Below are positions 8,285-14,627 of a DNA stretch of 14,627 bases, one piece after another; the first letter of the stretch is position 1; every line of letters begins with the position of its first letter. The translations under genes were made by a program, and so were the position numbers. The notes beneath the pieces were generated by a model, which searched no databases, was not told the DNA's origin, and was given only the letters and a program-made list of their open reading frames with translations. Origin of the DNA: an uncultured Bacteroidia bacterium (lineage in GTDB: Bacteria > Bacteroidota > Bacteroidia > Bacteroidales > UBA932); contig CACXHG010000139.1 in NCBI GenBank assembly GCA_902767355.1, forward strand, positions 1 through 14,627, in the 5' to 3' direction.

Positions 8285-10293
8285 AACTTGTCTGCCAATG
8301 AGATGGTTACGTAGCCGGTGTCGATATCCATCAGCGTCCCGGCTGCTGGTTTTTGGTCCACAATCTTGCCGCGCCCTTTTGTCTGGACTTTATAGCCCTG
8401 GGATTCAAGCAGATAAACTGCATCCCGCAAGCCCATGCCCATGACGTTGGGCACGCCGGTGAGAGTGTCGTTCTGGCGGCGGTGCCTGTCCTGGGCAATC
8501 TCCGGCATGGCGCCGGCAGATATGATGGGATTGTACCAGTCGGGAGACTTTGCATAGATGTTGTCTATGATCTCGCAGGCCACCGGGCCACCCCATGTGC
8601 CGCCGTAGAAGTTCTTGGCGGCCAGTTTGGAATAGACCACCACGATTATGGAGTATTTGGGATTTTCGTATGGGAAGAAGCCCACGAACGAACCCTGGTG
8701 CTTCTTGCGGCCGGAGGCGTCCATATAGCCGCCGCGAGGCAGGGCGATGCGGGCGGTGCCTGTCTTGCCGGCCACGTGCACCTTGCAGTCCGTGACTGCC
8801 CGGCGGGCGGTGCCGTTCTCGCCGATGACCACTCCGCGCAGCGCTTCCTTCGCCTGTGCGGCAGTTTCCTTGGAGCACACGCGGCCTATCGTCTCGATGG
8901 GGTAGGTGTATTCCACATTGCCGCCGCGCTGCAGATTGACAAACAGGTGCGGCTTGACCATCACGCCGTCGTTGGCGATGGCGTTGTAGAAGCTCAGGAT
9001 GTGCAGCGGAGTCACCTGCACGGCATAGCCCATGCCTATCTGAGGCAGGTCCGAAGGGCTCCAGAGCTTGTCCTTGGGGTCGCGGGCGCGCGCCTTGCCC
9101 ATTCCGGGCAGGTCAAAATCGTAGTTGTAGGTGATGCGGCGCTCGTTGTTGATCTTGTCCACGAAATCCTGCGGGTTGCGGCCGTATTTCTCGCCGGCTA
9201 TGCGGCGGAACACGTTGTTGGAGGATATCTCCAGGCCCTTGCGCACGGTGATGCTGCTGTAGTTGCGCAGGTAATGGTCTTCGAAGGCGGTCTTGCCGTA
9301 GTGCCAGATGACGTCGGCGCTCTGGCGGGTGTCCAGGGTCACCTTCTTGTCTTCCAGCGCGGTGACCAGGGTAGCCAGCTTGAATACGCTGCCCGGCTCG
9401 CCCAGGCGGCCGATGGCGTAGTTGTACTGCTCGGTGAAGCGGCCCTTCTCGTCCTTTTCCATGTTGACCATGGCGCGTATCTCGCCGGTGGCCACTTCCA
9501 TCACTATCACGGTGCCGGCCTCCAGGTCGGGCTCGTTCTCTATCTTGCGCAGGAGGGCCTTCTGGGCTATGTCCTGCATGTCAATATCGATGCTTATCTG
9601 CACGTCCTGGCCGTTCTGGGCCGGGATCTCCTGCTTCTCGGCGTCCGGGATCCAGATGCCCTTGTCTATCAGGCGCATGGGACGCACGCCGGCCTTGCCC
9701 CTGAGGGTGGAATCCAAGGCGCCCTCCACTCCGATGCGGGGGCGGTCTTCGCTGCTGCGCAGATAGCCCAGCGCGCGGTAGGCCAGCTTGTCGTAGGGAT
9801 ATTCGCGATGGTCGATCTGCTCCACTATGAGGCCGCCCTTGCGCTGACCCAGGCACAGCAGCGGATACTGGCTTATGGCCTTCATCTGGTCGTAGCCCAC
9901 GTGCTGCTTCAGCAGGCGGGTGTAGCCGCGTCCGGCGGCGCGCCGGCTGCGCAGCAGAGTCACATATTCGTCTGCGCTGCGCTCCCTATAGTTCTTGCTC
10001 AGGGCCTCCGCAAGAGGGCGGACGTTGGCCTCGAACACAGAGTCGGCGGCCACGGTGCAGTCCAGCGCGATGAAATATTCCGGAGTGGAGAAGGCCAGAT
10101 AGCGGCCGTCGGCGGCCAGGATGCTGCCTCGCACCGGCATTATCGGGTCCTGGCGGGTGGTCTTCTTGCCGTAGTTCTCGAATTCGATGTCCTTGTCGAA
10201 GAATTGCAAATCCACAATCCTGGCGACAGCCGCCACGGCTATCATCAGGAACAGCGCATATACCAGCGCGACTTTTATGGCGTTTTGCTTCAT
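8281..10293 (-). CDS. ftsI: Septal class B penicillin-binding protein (FtsI/PBP3) with C-terminal PASTA domain
   Basis: This is the septal DD-transpeptidase that cross-links glycan strands made by FtsW. The 670-aa protein has a short cytoplasmic start, one membrane helix (about 8-26), and a PBP dimerisation domain beginning with PVRGSILAADGR (53-64). The transpeptidase domain carries the three catalytic motifs: SxxK as SVFK (302-305), SSN (357-359) and KTG (510-512, in AGKTGTAR). Residues about 612-667, starting PNVMGMGLRDAVYLLE, form one PASTA domain. PASTA domains are common in Gram-positive PBPs and, to my knowledge, also in Bacteroidota division PBPs; they are absent from E. coli FtsI. 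The ATG lies one base after the ftsL-like stop. All catalytic residues are present. Confidence 0.96.
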   Translation of the reverse strand: MKQNAIKVALVYALFLMIAVAAVARIVDLQFFDKDIEFENYGKKTTRQDPIMPVRGSILAADGRYLAFSTPEYFIALDCTVAADSVFEANVRPLAEALSKNYRERSADEYVTLLRSRRAAGRGYTRLLKQHVGYDQMKAISQYPLLCLGQRKGGLIVEQIDHREYPYDKLAYRALGYLRSSEDRPRIGVEGALDSTLRGKAGVRPMRLIDKGIWIPDAEKQEIPAQNGQDVQISIDIDMQDIAQKALLRKIENEPDLEAGTVIVMEVATGEIRAMVNMEKDEKGRFTEQYNYAIGRLGEPGSVFKLATLVTALEDKKVTLDTRQSADVIWHYGKTAFEDHYLRNYSSITVRKGLEISSNNVFRRIAGEKYGRNPQDFVDKINNERRITYNYDFDLPGMGKARARDPKDKLWSPSDLPQIGMGYAVQVTPLHILSFYNAIANDGVMVKPHLFVNLQRGGNVEYTYPIETIGRVCSKETAAQAKEALRGVVIGENGTARRAVTDCKVHVAGKTGTARIALPRGGYMDASGRKKHQGSFVGFFPYENPKYSIIVVVYSKLAAKNFYGGTWGGPVACEIIDNIYAKSPDWYNPIISAGAMPEIAQDRHRRQNDTLTGVPNVMGMGLRDAVYLLESQGYKVQTKGRGKIVDQKPAAGTLMDIDTGYVTISLADKL

Positions 10294-10294
10294 T

Positions 10295-10630
10295 CTATTC
10301 TATGACAATCCTTCTGGGCGGGTCCAGCGGCGCGTGGAGGGCGGTGTTGCCGCTGCTGATGAGCATATTCTCGATGCGGGTGCGCTGGTCCAGGCCGGTG
10401 AGTCTGAGGTCCTTCTCGTGAAACTCTATCTTAAGCTCCTCTATTACTTTTTCGTTGCGGTTTATCTGCGCCATACGGTCTTCTACCCAAAGCCCCCACA
10501 CCAGGTAGAGACTTATCAGTATAAAACAGAAAAAGATGAACAGAAGTTGTCTGTCTACACCTTTTTTCGTTATGTACTCCCCACCGAAAAAACCGGTGAA
10601 CCAGGACATCAGTTTCTGTTTTAAACCCAT
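10295..10630 (-). CDS. ftsL: FtsL-like cell division protein
   Basis: A small bitopic protein of 111 aa in the fixed place of ftsL between rsmH and ftsI. It has an N-terminal cytoplasmic stretch of about 27 residues, one membrane helix (about 28-48, rich in Phe, Leu and Ile), then a charged helical segment (about 50-78) that could form the coiled coil with an FtsB/DivIC partner. The tail ends in DPPRRIVIE. FtsL proteins share little sequence, so the call rests on size, topology and context; the size and cytoplasmic extension match the FtsL-like family of Bacteroidota. The ATG is 4 bases after the rsmH stop and the gene ends one base before ftsI, so it is co-translated with its likely complex partner. 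Confidence 0.85.
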   Translation of the reverse strand: MGLKQKLMSWFTGFFGGEYITKKGVDRQLLFIFFCFILISLYLVWGLWVEDRMAQINRNEKVIEELKIEFHEKDLRLTGLDQRTRIENMLISSGNTALHAPLDPPRRIVIE

Positions 10631-10634
10631 ATAG

Positions 10635-11513
10635 CTACTTGCCTTTCATCGTTCTTGCCGCCACGCGCAGCTTGGCGCTGCGGGCGCGTGTGTTGCCGGC
10701 GATCTCTTCTTCGCCCGGCAGCACCGGTTTTGCCGTCACCTTCTCCATGGTGCCCTCGCGGACGGCGTCGCGCAGGGCGTTCTTCACTATGCGGTCTTCC
10801 AGCGAGTGGTAGGTTATCACCGCCAGGCGGCCGCCTTCGGCCAGTGACTTGACCGCCATGGGCATGAAGCGCTCCAGGGCGAGCATTTCGTCGTTGACCT
10901 CGATGCGAAGCGCCTGATATACCTTTGCCAGATATTTGTGCTCCGCAAACTTGGGCAGGACCTTTTCCAGCGCCGCGCTCAGGTCGGTGGTGGTGTTTAT
11001 CGGCGCCTGTGCGCGCCGCTCGCATATCAGCCTTGCCGCAAACCGGCTGTTGGCCAACTCCCCATATTCCCTCAATATCTTTTCCAGCGCCTCTTCGCTG
11101 TAATTGTTCACTACATCCTTTGCGGTTTTCGATGCAGCATCGCTCATCCGCATGTCCAGCTCGCTGTCGAAGCGGAAAGAGAAGCCGCGGCCGGCGGTGT
11201 CGAACTGGTGCGACGACACGCCCAGATCGGCCAGGATGCCGTCCACCTTGTCGAACCCGCTGTGGCGGATCCAGTTGTGGATAAACCTGAAATTGGACCT
11301 CACCGGAATCAGGCGGCTGTCGTCGGGCGCGTTGGCGAGGGCATCGCTGTCCTGGTCAATCGCAATCAGACGGCCGTCGGGCGACAACTGCTCCAGAATT
11401 GCTCTGCTATGGCCGCCGCCGCCGAAAGTGGCATCTACATAAACGCCGCTTGGCTTGATGCAGAGGGCAGACACACTTTCTTTTAAAAGAACAGGTGTAT
11501 GATATTCACTCAT
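10635..11513 (-). CDS. rsmH: 16S rRNA (cytosine-1402 N4)-methyltransferase RsmH (MraW)
   Basis: RsmH uses S-adenosylmethionine to methylate N4 of C1402 in the 16S rRNA P-site. The 292-aa protein is slightly short of the roughly 310-aa average but complete. It begins with HTPVLLKESV (5-14), then the SAM-binding loop DATFGGGGHS (27-36), AIDQD (51-55), DLGVSSHQFD (96-105), GRGFSFRFD (108-116) and LDMRM (119-123). It ends with the conserved TYHSLEDRIVK and NTRARSAKLRVA segments. The ATG at 11513-11511 is preceded, 8 bases away, by a full AGGAGG at the end of mraZ, which fixes this start. As in most bacteria it follows mraZ directly. Confidence 0.98.
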   Translation of the reverse strand: MSEYHTPVLLKESVSALCIKPSGVYVDATFGGGGHSRAILEQLSPDGRLIAIDQDSDALANAPDDSRLIPVRSNFRFIHNWIRHSGFDKVDGILADLGVSSHQFDTAGRGFSFRFDSELDMRMSDAASKTAKDVVNNYSEEALEKILREYGELANSRFAARLICERRAQAPINTTTDLSAALEKVLPKFAEHKYLAKVYQALRIEVNDEMLALERFMPMAVKSLAEGGRLAVITYHSLEDRIVKNALRDAVREGTMEKVTAKPVLPGEEEIAGNTRARSAKLRVAARTMKGK

Positions 11514-11518
11514 AATGC

Positions 11519-11974
11519 CTACCTCCTTTGTCCAAGCGTCTTTTCTGCAAGTGCTACATATTCGTCATCGGATAATGTGGTGCTTTCAAGGCTATCCTTC
11601 GCCCATATCTCTATTTTGAAGTCCCTCCCGCAGAAGACGGCTTCCTTGTCGATGCCGACAGATTCCAGAAGGGCCTTCGGGATGGAAATCCTGCCGAGCT
11701 TTTCGTCGGGAATCACGAAGCTGCGGTTGCTGGTGTAGGCACGCCAGAAACGCTCGTCGTCCCTGTCGAAAAGATTCAGCCTCGATCGCACTGCCTCGGA
11801 CTCTTTTTCCCACGATTCGTAGGTGTACATCTCGAGGCAGTTCGCGAACAAGGTTTTTTTAACGACGAATCCTTTGGCAAGGCTCTCCCCGCAAATCGCC
11901 TTAAAGGCAGCGGGGAAGACAAGTCGCCCCTTGTCGTCCACCTTCGCTTTGTATTCGCCGATAAAATTGATCAT
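11519..11974 (-). CDS. mraZ: Transcriptional regulator MraZ
   Basis: MraZ is the DNA-binding protein that heads dcw clusters and regulates its own operon. It forms oligomeric rings of SpoVT/AbrB-like domains. The 151-aa product has the two expected swapped-hairpin repeats: DDKGRLVFPAAF (13-24) and DEKLGRISIPKALLE (90-104), each with the GR-x(2-3)-P core. The ATG at 11974-11972 is followed by the family-typical MINFIGEYKAKVD start. It lies about 23 bases downstream of a TAnnTTTG box, giving a very short leader. The gene ends in an AGG AGG codon pair that also serves as the rsmH ribosome binding site. It is the first gene of the operon. Confidence 0.96.
   Translation of the reverse strand: MINFIGEYKAKVDDKGRLVFPAAFKAICGESLAKGFVVKKTLFANCLEMYTYESWEKESEAVRSRLNLFDRDDERFWRAYTSNRSFVIPDEKLGRISIPKALLESVGIDKEAVFCGRDFKIEIWAKDSLESTTLSDDEYVALAEKTLGQRR
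11522..11527 (-). promoter_or_regulatory. Unusually strong Shine-Dalgarno sequence of rsmH
   Basis: The minus strand reads AAAGGAGGT around this position, with AGGAGG 8 bases from the rsmH ATG. It also encodes the last two Arg codons of MraZ and the first base of its stop codon. Bacteroidota genes rarely use a Shine-Dalgarno motif, and no comparable one was noticed before the other genes of this cluster, so this site stands out. It could set a high or MraZ-coupled translation rate for rsmH. The AGG codons could also be coincidence. Confidence 0.6.
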
Positions 11975-11997
11975 ATAAATAGAGTGATGTGTGTATG

Positions 11998-12005
11998 CAA
12001 AGGTA
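11998..12005 (-). promoter_or_regulatory. Probable dcw operon promoter, -7 box TACCTTTG
   Basis: The minus strand reads TACCTTTG, a full match to the Bacteroidota sigma -7 consensus TAnnTTTG. It ends 23 bases before the mraZ ATG, so the leader would be roughly 15-20 bases. The expected -33 TTTG box is not clear; that region is instead occupied by the decamer repeats at 12021-12060. This fits a promoter that is repressed or otherwise tuned by a protein bound there. No other promoter for the operon is apparent. Confidence 0.65.
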
Positions 12006-12020
12006 AAACACTTTTTTCGG

Positions 12021-12060
12021 AATTTTTACATTTTTTTACAAAAATTTCCAAAATTTTACA
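12021..12060 (-). repeat. Four in-phase 10-bp direct repeats, candidate MraZ operator
   Basis: Read on the minus strand, four consecutive decamers (12060-12051, 12050-12041, 12040-12031, 12030-12021) all fit TGKAAAWWWW; three begin TGTAAAA and the second begins TGGAAA. The exact one-helical-turn period puts the TG steps on one face of the DNA. Known MraZ operators have this geometry: E. coli has TGGG-type boxes and Mycoplasma has AAAGTG-type boxes, both repeated every 10 bp just upstream of mraZ. The array lies 15 bases upstream of the mraZ -7 box, over the -33 region. It also lies 8 bases from the -7 box of the divergent peptidase gene. Binding by MraZ is inferred. Chance repetition in an AT-rich spacer is the alternative. 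Confidence 0.5.
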
Positions 12061-12068
12061 TAAAGCCC

Positions 12069-12076
12069 TAAATTTG
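12069..12076 (+). promoter_or_regulatory. Probable promoter of the M23 peptidase gene, -7 box TAAATTTG
   Basis: TAAATTTG matches the Bacteroidota -7 consensus TAnnTTTG in full and ends 21 bases before the peptidase ATG at 12098. A good -33 TTTG box is not seen at the usual spacing, because the spot is inside the AT-rich decamer array. In such AT-rich sequence a match to five fixed bases can occur by chance, but its position is right. Confidence 0.5.
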
Positions 12077-12097
12077 GCTCTCACAAGGGTTTTAGCC

Positions 12098-13426
12098 ATG
12101 AGATCAAAACAGATAGTTTCGCTTATTGCAGCGGCGGCGCTCTGCCTTGGCTGCAACGCAGGCAAAAAGGCTCCGGACGCCGTCGCTCCGGGGCAGGACA
12201 GCACCGTGCAGACTGCAGCGGCGGCGCAGCGGCCGACCGGCGACGAAGGCGAATTGGCAGAGCCGGTTCTGGAGCACGGCATAAATGTGGACCTATACTC
12301 GGTAGAAGACTACGCGGTGCGCGAGGGCGACTATTTTTCCGTGATGATGGAGAATCTTGGCGTGTCGCAGACGGCCGTGAACGAGTTTATCGAGGCTTCG
12401 CGCAAGGTCTTTGACGTCAAGGATATACGTGTCGGCAACCAGTACCATGCCTATTTTGAGCCGGATACCACCGGCGACGATCGCCTGGCCTATCTGGTCT
12501 ATGACCGCGACCTGCGCAGCGTGGTGGTCTTTTCCCTGCAGGACCCCGTGAGCGTATATATAGATGAGAAGGACATAGAGCTCACGCTCCACTACGACGA
12601 GGTCACCATCAACAATTCCCTCTGGTACGACACCCAGAAGGCCGGATGCTCGCCGCTGCTGGCCATCAGGCTCTCTGACATATATGCCTGGACCATAGAC
12701 TTTTTCGGGCTCCAGAAAGGAGACTCCTACAAGGCTGTGTATGAGCTTGAAGAGTGCGACGGCAAGGTCATGAGCGTGGGCCGGGTGCTCTATGCGTCAT
12801 TTACCCACGCCGGCAAGCAATACCAGGCATACTATTTCGACGACGGCCGCAAAGGGGGCAACCGCTATTGGAACGAAAAGGGCGAGGGCTCCCGTAAGGC
12901 CTTCCTGAAAGCGCCCCTGAAGTATTCCCGCATTTCATCGGGCTTCTCCTATGCCCGCCGTCACCCCGTGACCCGCCGCGTGCAGCCGCACACCGGAGTG
13001 GACTATGCCGCCCCCAAGGGCACGCCAGTGGTGAGCATTGGCGACGGCGTCGTGACCAGGGTAGGTTATGCGGGGGCTGGCGGCAACACCGTCCACATCA
13101 AGCACGACAAAACCTATCGCACGGCATATCTGCACCTGTCGCGCTACGGCAAGGGCATCCGCCCGGGCGTACACGTCACCCAGGGACAGGTCATAGGCTA
13201 TGTCGGCAGCACCGGCCGCAGCACCGGCCCGCACCTGGACTTCCGCATCTGGGAAAACGAAAAGCCGGTGAACCCCCTCAAGATGATAACCCCGCCCGCC
13301 GAGCCGCTGTCCAAAGAGAAGATGAAAGAATTCGAGGCGGCCAAAGCCCGCGCCTTTCAAATAAGAGACAGCCTGCAGGTAGTCCATTGGTACCACAAAG
13401 CCGTGTTGGATAAACTGAGCAAGTAG
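12098..13426 (+). CDS. Probable lipoprotein M23-family peptidoglycan endopeptidase
   Basis: The 442-aa product starts with a lipoprotein-like signal: MRSK, a hydrophobic stretch (6-18) and LCLGC with Cys19 as the likely lipid anchor, although the -3 residue is Cys rather than the usual Leu. A low-complexity linker (about 20-60) follows. Residues about 64-265 resemble the regulatory N-terminal region of MepM/Csd3-type enzymes, including a LysM-like stretch near 74-90. The M23 catalytic domain covers about 272-395: His298 and Asp302 in HTGVDYAAPKGTPV, His346 in AYLHLS, and STGPHLDF with His379. Asp381 stands where most M23 enzymes have the final zinc-binding His. It probably cleaves peptidoglycan cross-links in the periplasm. 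The ATG at 12098 is chosen because it starts the signal peptide; the frame stays open upstream to 11984 but that part crosses both promoters. It is divergent from mraZ and may share its control. Confidence 0.88.
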   Translation: MRSKQIVSLIAAAALCLGCNAGKKAPDAVAPGQDSTVQTAAAAQRPTGDEGELAEPVLEHGINVDLYSVEDYAVREGDYFSVMMENLGVSQTAVNEFIEASRKVFDVKDIRVGNQYHAYFEPDTTGDDRLAYLVYDRDLRSVVVFSLQDPVSVYIDEKDIELTLHYDEVTINNSLWYDTQKAGCSPLLAIRLSDIYAWTIDFFGLQKGDSYKAVYELEECDGKVMSVGRVLYASFTHAGKQYQAYYFDDGRKGGNRYWNEKGEGSRKAFLKAPLKYSRISSGFSYARRHPVTRRVQPHTGVDYAAPKGTPVVSIGDGVVTRVGYAGAGGNTVHIKHDKTYRTAYLHLSRYGKGIRPGVHVTQGQVIGYVGSTGRSTGPHLDFRIWENEKPVNPLKMITPPAEPLSKEKMKEFEAAKARAFQIRDSLQVVHWYHKAVLDKLSK

Positions 13427-13431
13427 TTTAT
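13410..13431. terminator. Weak candidate hairpin between convergent genes
   Basis: ATAAACT (13410-13416) and AGTTTAT (13425-13431) form a 7-bp inverted repeat around an 8-base loop, overlapping the stop codon of the M23 gene. The two convergent genes are only 12 bases apart, so a shared terminator would be expected about here. The stem is AT-rich and no run of T follows on the plus strand, so it is weak evidence. Confidence 0.22.
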
Positions 13432-13438
13432 AATAAAA

Positions 13439-14627
13439 TCAAAGTATCCCGGAGCCACGGTACAGACTGCCCTGATATTTGGTGGCAGGCTGTAGTTTGT
13501 TCAGCCGGAAGAAAACGTGCAGCAGATAGTATCTGCCGTAGGAAGGTGTCCAGGTCTCGAGGGTGTGGTCGTTGGCAGTAGATATTGTGTAGTTGCTGCC
13601 GCTATTCAGCAGGTCATTGCCCGATATGCTTATCTTCATGCGGCCCTTGAGCAGATTGACTCCTACCTGAGCCCTGAGGTGGTGATAGGGTATCGTGGCG
13701 TCCGTTTCCAGCAGATTGGTAATGTTAAAGGAGTAATTGGATGATACAAAGAGCCGTTTTCCGAAATTGTACTGCACCGAAAGGAGTCCTCCGTTTGTGA
13801 ATCCGTTGTTGAGAATCTGCCCCAGACTATTCGTCGATTTGAAATAGTTCATATAATACTGAGGGCGTACAATCAAGTTCCTGTTTGGTCTGATAACGCC
13901 GCTCACGCTGATATTCGACGTAAAATCCCTCACGTATACCAAATCTCCGGCCTGGAAATAGGGGGTCTGCCCATAGTTTGCCCTCAACATTAGCGTAAGG
14001 GTGGTCCCGATTGACTGGAACCGTTTGTTGTAGTTGGCGCCTGCGCCTATGTTCCAGGTTCCGTCGCTGTTGACGAAACTGGACATGGTTGCGCCTGGCT
14101 GCACTGTGTATGCCCATTTTTCGAGGGTTGCGGGCTTATCAAAGTATAGTGTCTTGCAGACAATTGCGTCCGATACGACCCCGCCTTCTAAAGCCAGGCT
14201 TATCTGGGCGGCTCTCTTGGGCAAGGGTATCTCATAGCCCAGCTTTATCGTGTGAGACATAGAGCGGCCAAGGTCGGGGTTGCCCTGTACCAGCAGCAGC
14301 GGGTTTTGGTTATTCAGCCGGTCCCTGTACTGTTCCACGGCCGGAATATCGGACTTCAGCCGGTAACTGACGGTGGCTGTCTTATAGCGGAGGCTCAGGT
14401 CCCCCCCCGGCAGAAAAAAGTCCTTTTCGCCTTGTATAGGCCCTGGCAAAAGCTCCTTATCGAACTGCTTTGCGAACCGTGGTGAAGCCCACAGACGGAC
14501 GTCCCAGTCTTTGCCGGAAACATTATAGTTGATTTCAGGACCAAGGGCAATATACTGCCGGTAAAAGTCAAAGGTGTTGGCAATGTTTGTCACTGGTTCA
14601 TCCAACTTTCCGCTGGCATCCCACAGG
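13439..14627 (-). CDS. Outer-membrane beta-barrel protein, C-terminal part (5' end outside the window)
   Basis: The frame is open to the right edge; 395 C-terminal residues are visible and the true start is not in the window (an internal TTG at 14605 is not a start). The sequence alternates polar and hydrophobic residues in many short strands ending in aromatic residues, for example ALGPEINYNVS, DLSLRYKTATVSYRL, LIVRPQYYMNYF and RLFVSSNYSFNI. It also has the barrel hallmark QGNPDLGRSMSHTIKLGYEI (about 114-133 of the visible part), like the NPDLxPE segment of TonB-dependent-receptor-type barrels. This fits the Bacteroidota outer-membrane beta-barrel family (OMP_b-brl_3-like). No plug domain is visible, but it would lie upstream. 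The protein ends RGSGIL rather than with a terminal Phe or Trp. Substrate and role cannot be told. It is convergent with the M23 gene, so unlikely to be part of the dcw operon. Confidence 0.72.
   Translation of the reverse strand, partial: LWDASGKLDEPVTNIANTFDFYRQYIALGPEINYNVSGKDWDVRLWASPRFAKQFDKELLPGPIQGEKDFFLPGGDLSLRYKTATVSYRLKSDIPAVEQYRDRLNNQNPLLLVQGNPDLGRSMSHTIKLGYEIPLPKRAAQISLALEGGVVSDAIVCKTLYFDKPATLEKWAYTVQPGATMSSFVNSDGTWNIGAGANYNKRFQSIGTTLTLMLRANYGQTPYFQAGDLVYVRDFTSNISVSGVIRPNRNLIVRPQYYMNYFKSTNSLGQILNNGFTNGGLLSVQYNFGKRLFVSSNYSFNITNLLETDATIPYHHLRAQVGVNLLKGRMKISISGNDLLNSGSNYTISTANDHTLETWTPSYGRYYLLHVFFRLNKLQPATKYQGSLYRGSGIL

Noticed and set aside
8353..10305. A 650-codon open frame on the plus strand opposite ftsI, with similar long ones opposite ftsW, murD, murE, murG and murC
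   Set aside because: All lie in the codon-aligned antisense frame of well-recognised genes, have no recognisable protein features, and are explained by avoidance of TTA, CTA and TCA in the sense genes.
11984..12097. Possible upstream extension of the M23 peptidase frame (an in-frame ATG at 11984)
   Set aside because: The extension would cross both promoter boxes and the decamer array, is AT-rich non-coding in character, and would bury the lipoprotein signal peptide that begins at 12098.
11975..12282. A 103-codon minus-strand frame across the intergenic region into the M23 gene
   Set aside because: It overlaps the signal peptide region of the M23 gene in antisense and the AT-rich control region, and shows no protein features.
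1..14627. Mobile elements, CRISPR arrays, tRNA or rRNA genes, or a defence system
   Set aside because: None was seen by eye. All the space is taken up by dcw genes, one peptidase and one barrel gene with short spacers.

Overview
The window holds most of a division and cell wall (dcw) cluster from a member of the Bacteroidota, probably Bacteroidales. Three things point there: the gene order with no murF between murE and mraY, the TAnnTTTG-type -7 promoter boxes, and a small FtsL-like protein of the Bacteroidota type. No 16S gene or other marker is present to fix the genus. MurE carries the DNPR motif, which indicates meso-diaminopimelate peptidoglycan.

Region 1 to 11974 is one long minus-strand operon. 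In transcription order it reads mraZ, rsmH, ftsL-like, ftsI (with a PASTA domain), murE, mraY, murD, ftsW, murG, murC and ftsQ (cut by the left edge). Genes overlap by up to 8 bases or are separated by at most 21 bases, so translational coupling is likely. The products regulate the cluster (MraZ), methylate 16S rRNA (RsmH), make UDP-MurNAc-peptide (MurC, MurD, MurE), build lipids I and II (MraY, MurG), polymerise and cross-link septal peptidoglycan (FtsW, FtsI), and form the divisome linker proteins (FtsL, FtsQ). MurF is absent from the visible part and must lie elsewhere. ftsA and ftsZ would be expected beyond the left edge.

Region 11975 to 12097 is a divergent control region, very AT-rich against GC-rich flanks. 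It has one -7-like box facing mraZ and one facing the gene to the right. Between them are four in-phase 10-bp direct repeats that resemble an MraZ operator in geometry but not in exact sequence. This is the most interesting non-coding signal here.

Region 12098 to 13426 (plus strand) encodes a probable lipoprotein M23-family peptidoglycan endopeptidase. Its last metal-binding His is replaced by Asp. It converges, with 12 bases between stop codons, on a minus-strand outer-membrane beta-barrel gene (13439 to the right edge, 5' part missing).

No tRNA, rRNA, CRISPR array, insertion sequence or phage gene was seen, and no gap without a gene exceeds 123 bases. The window is mostly a well-conserved housekeeping cluster. 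The points worth checking are the shared control region, departures from usual motifs in FtsW and in the M23 peptidase, and a small palindrome between ftsW and murG.
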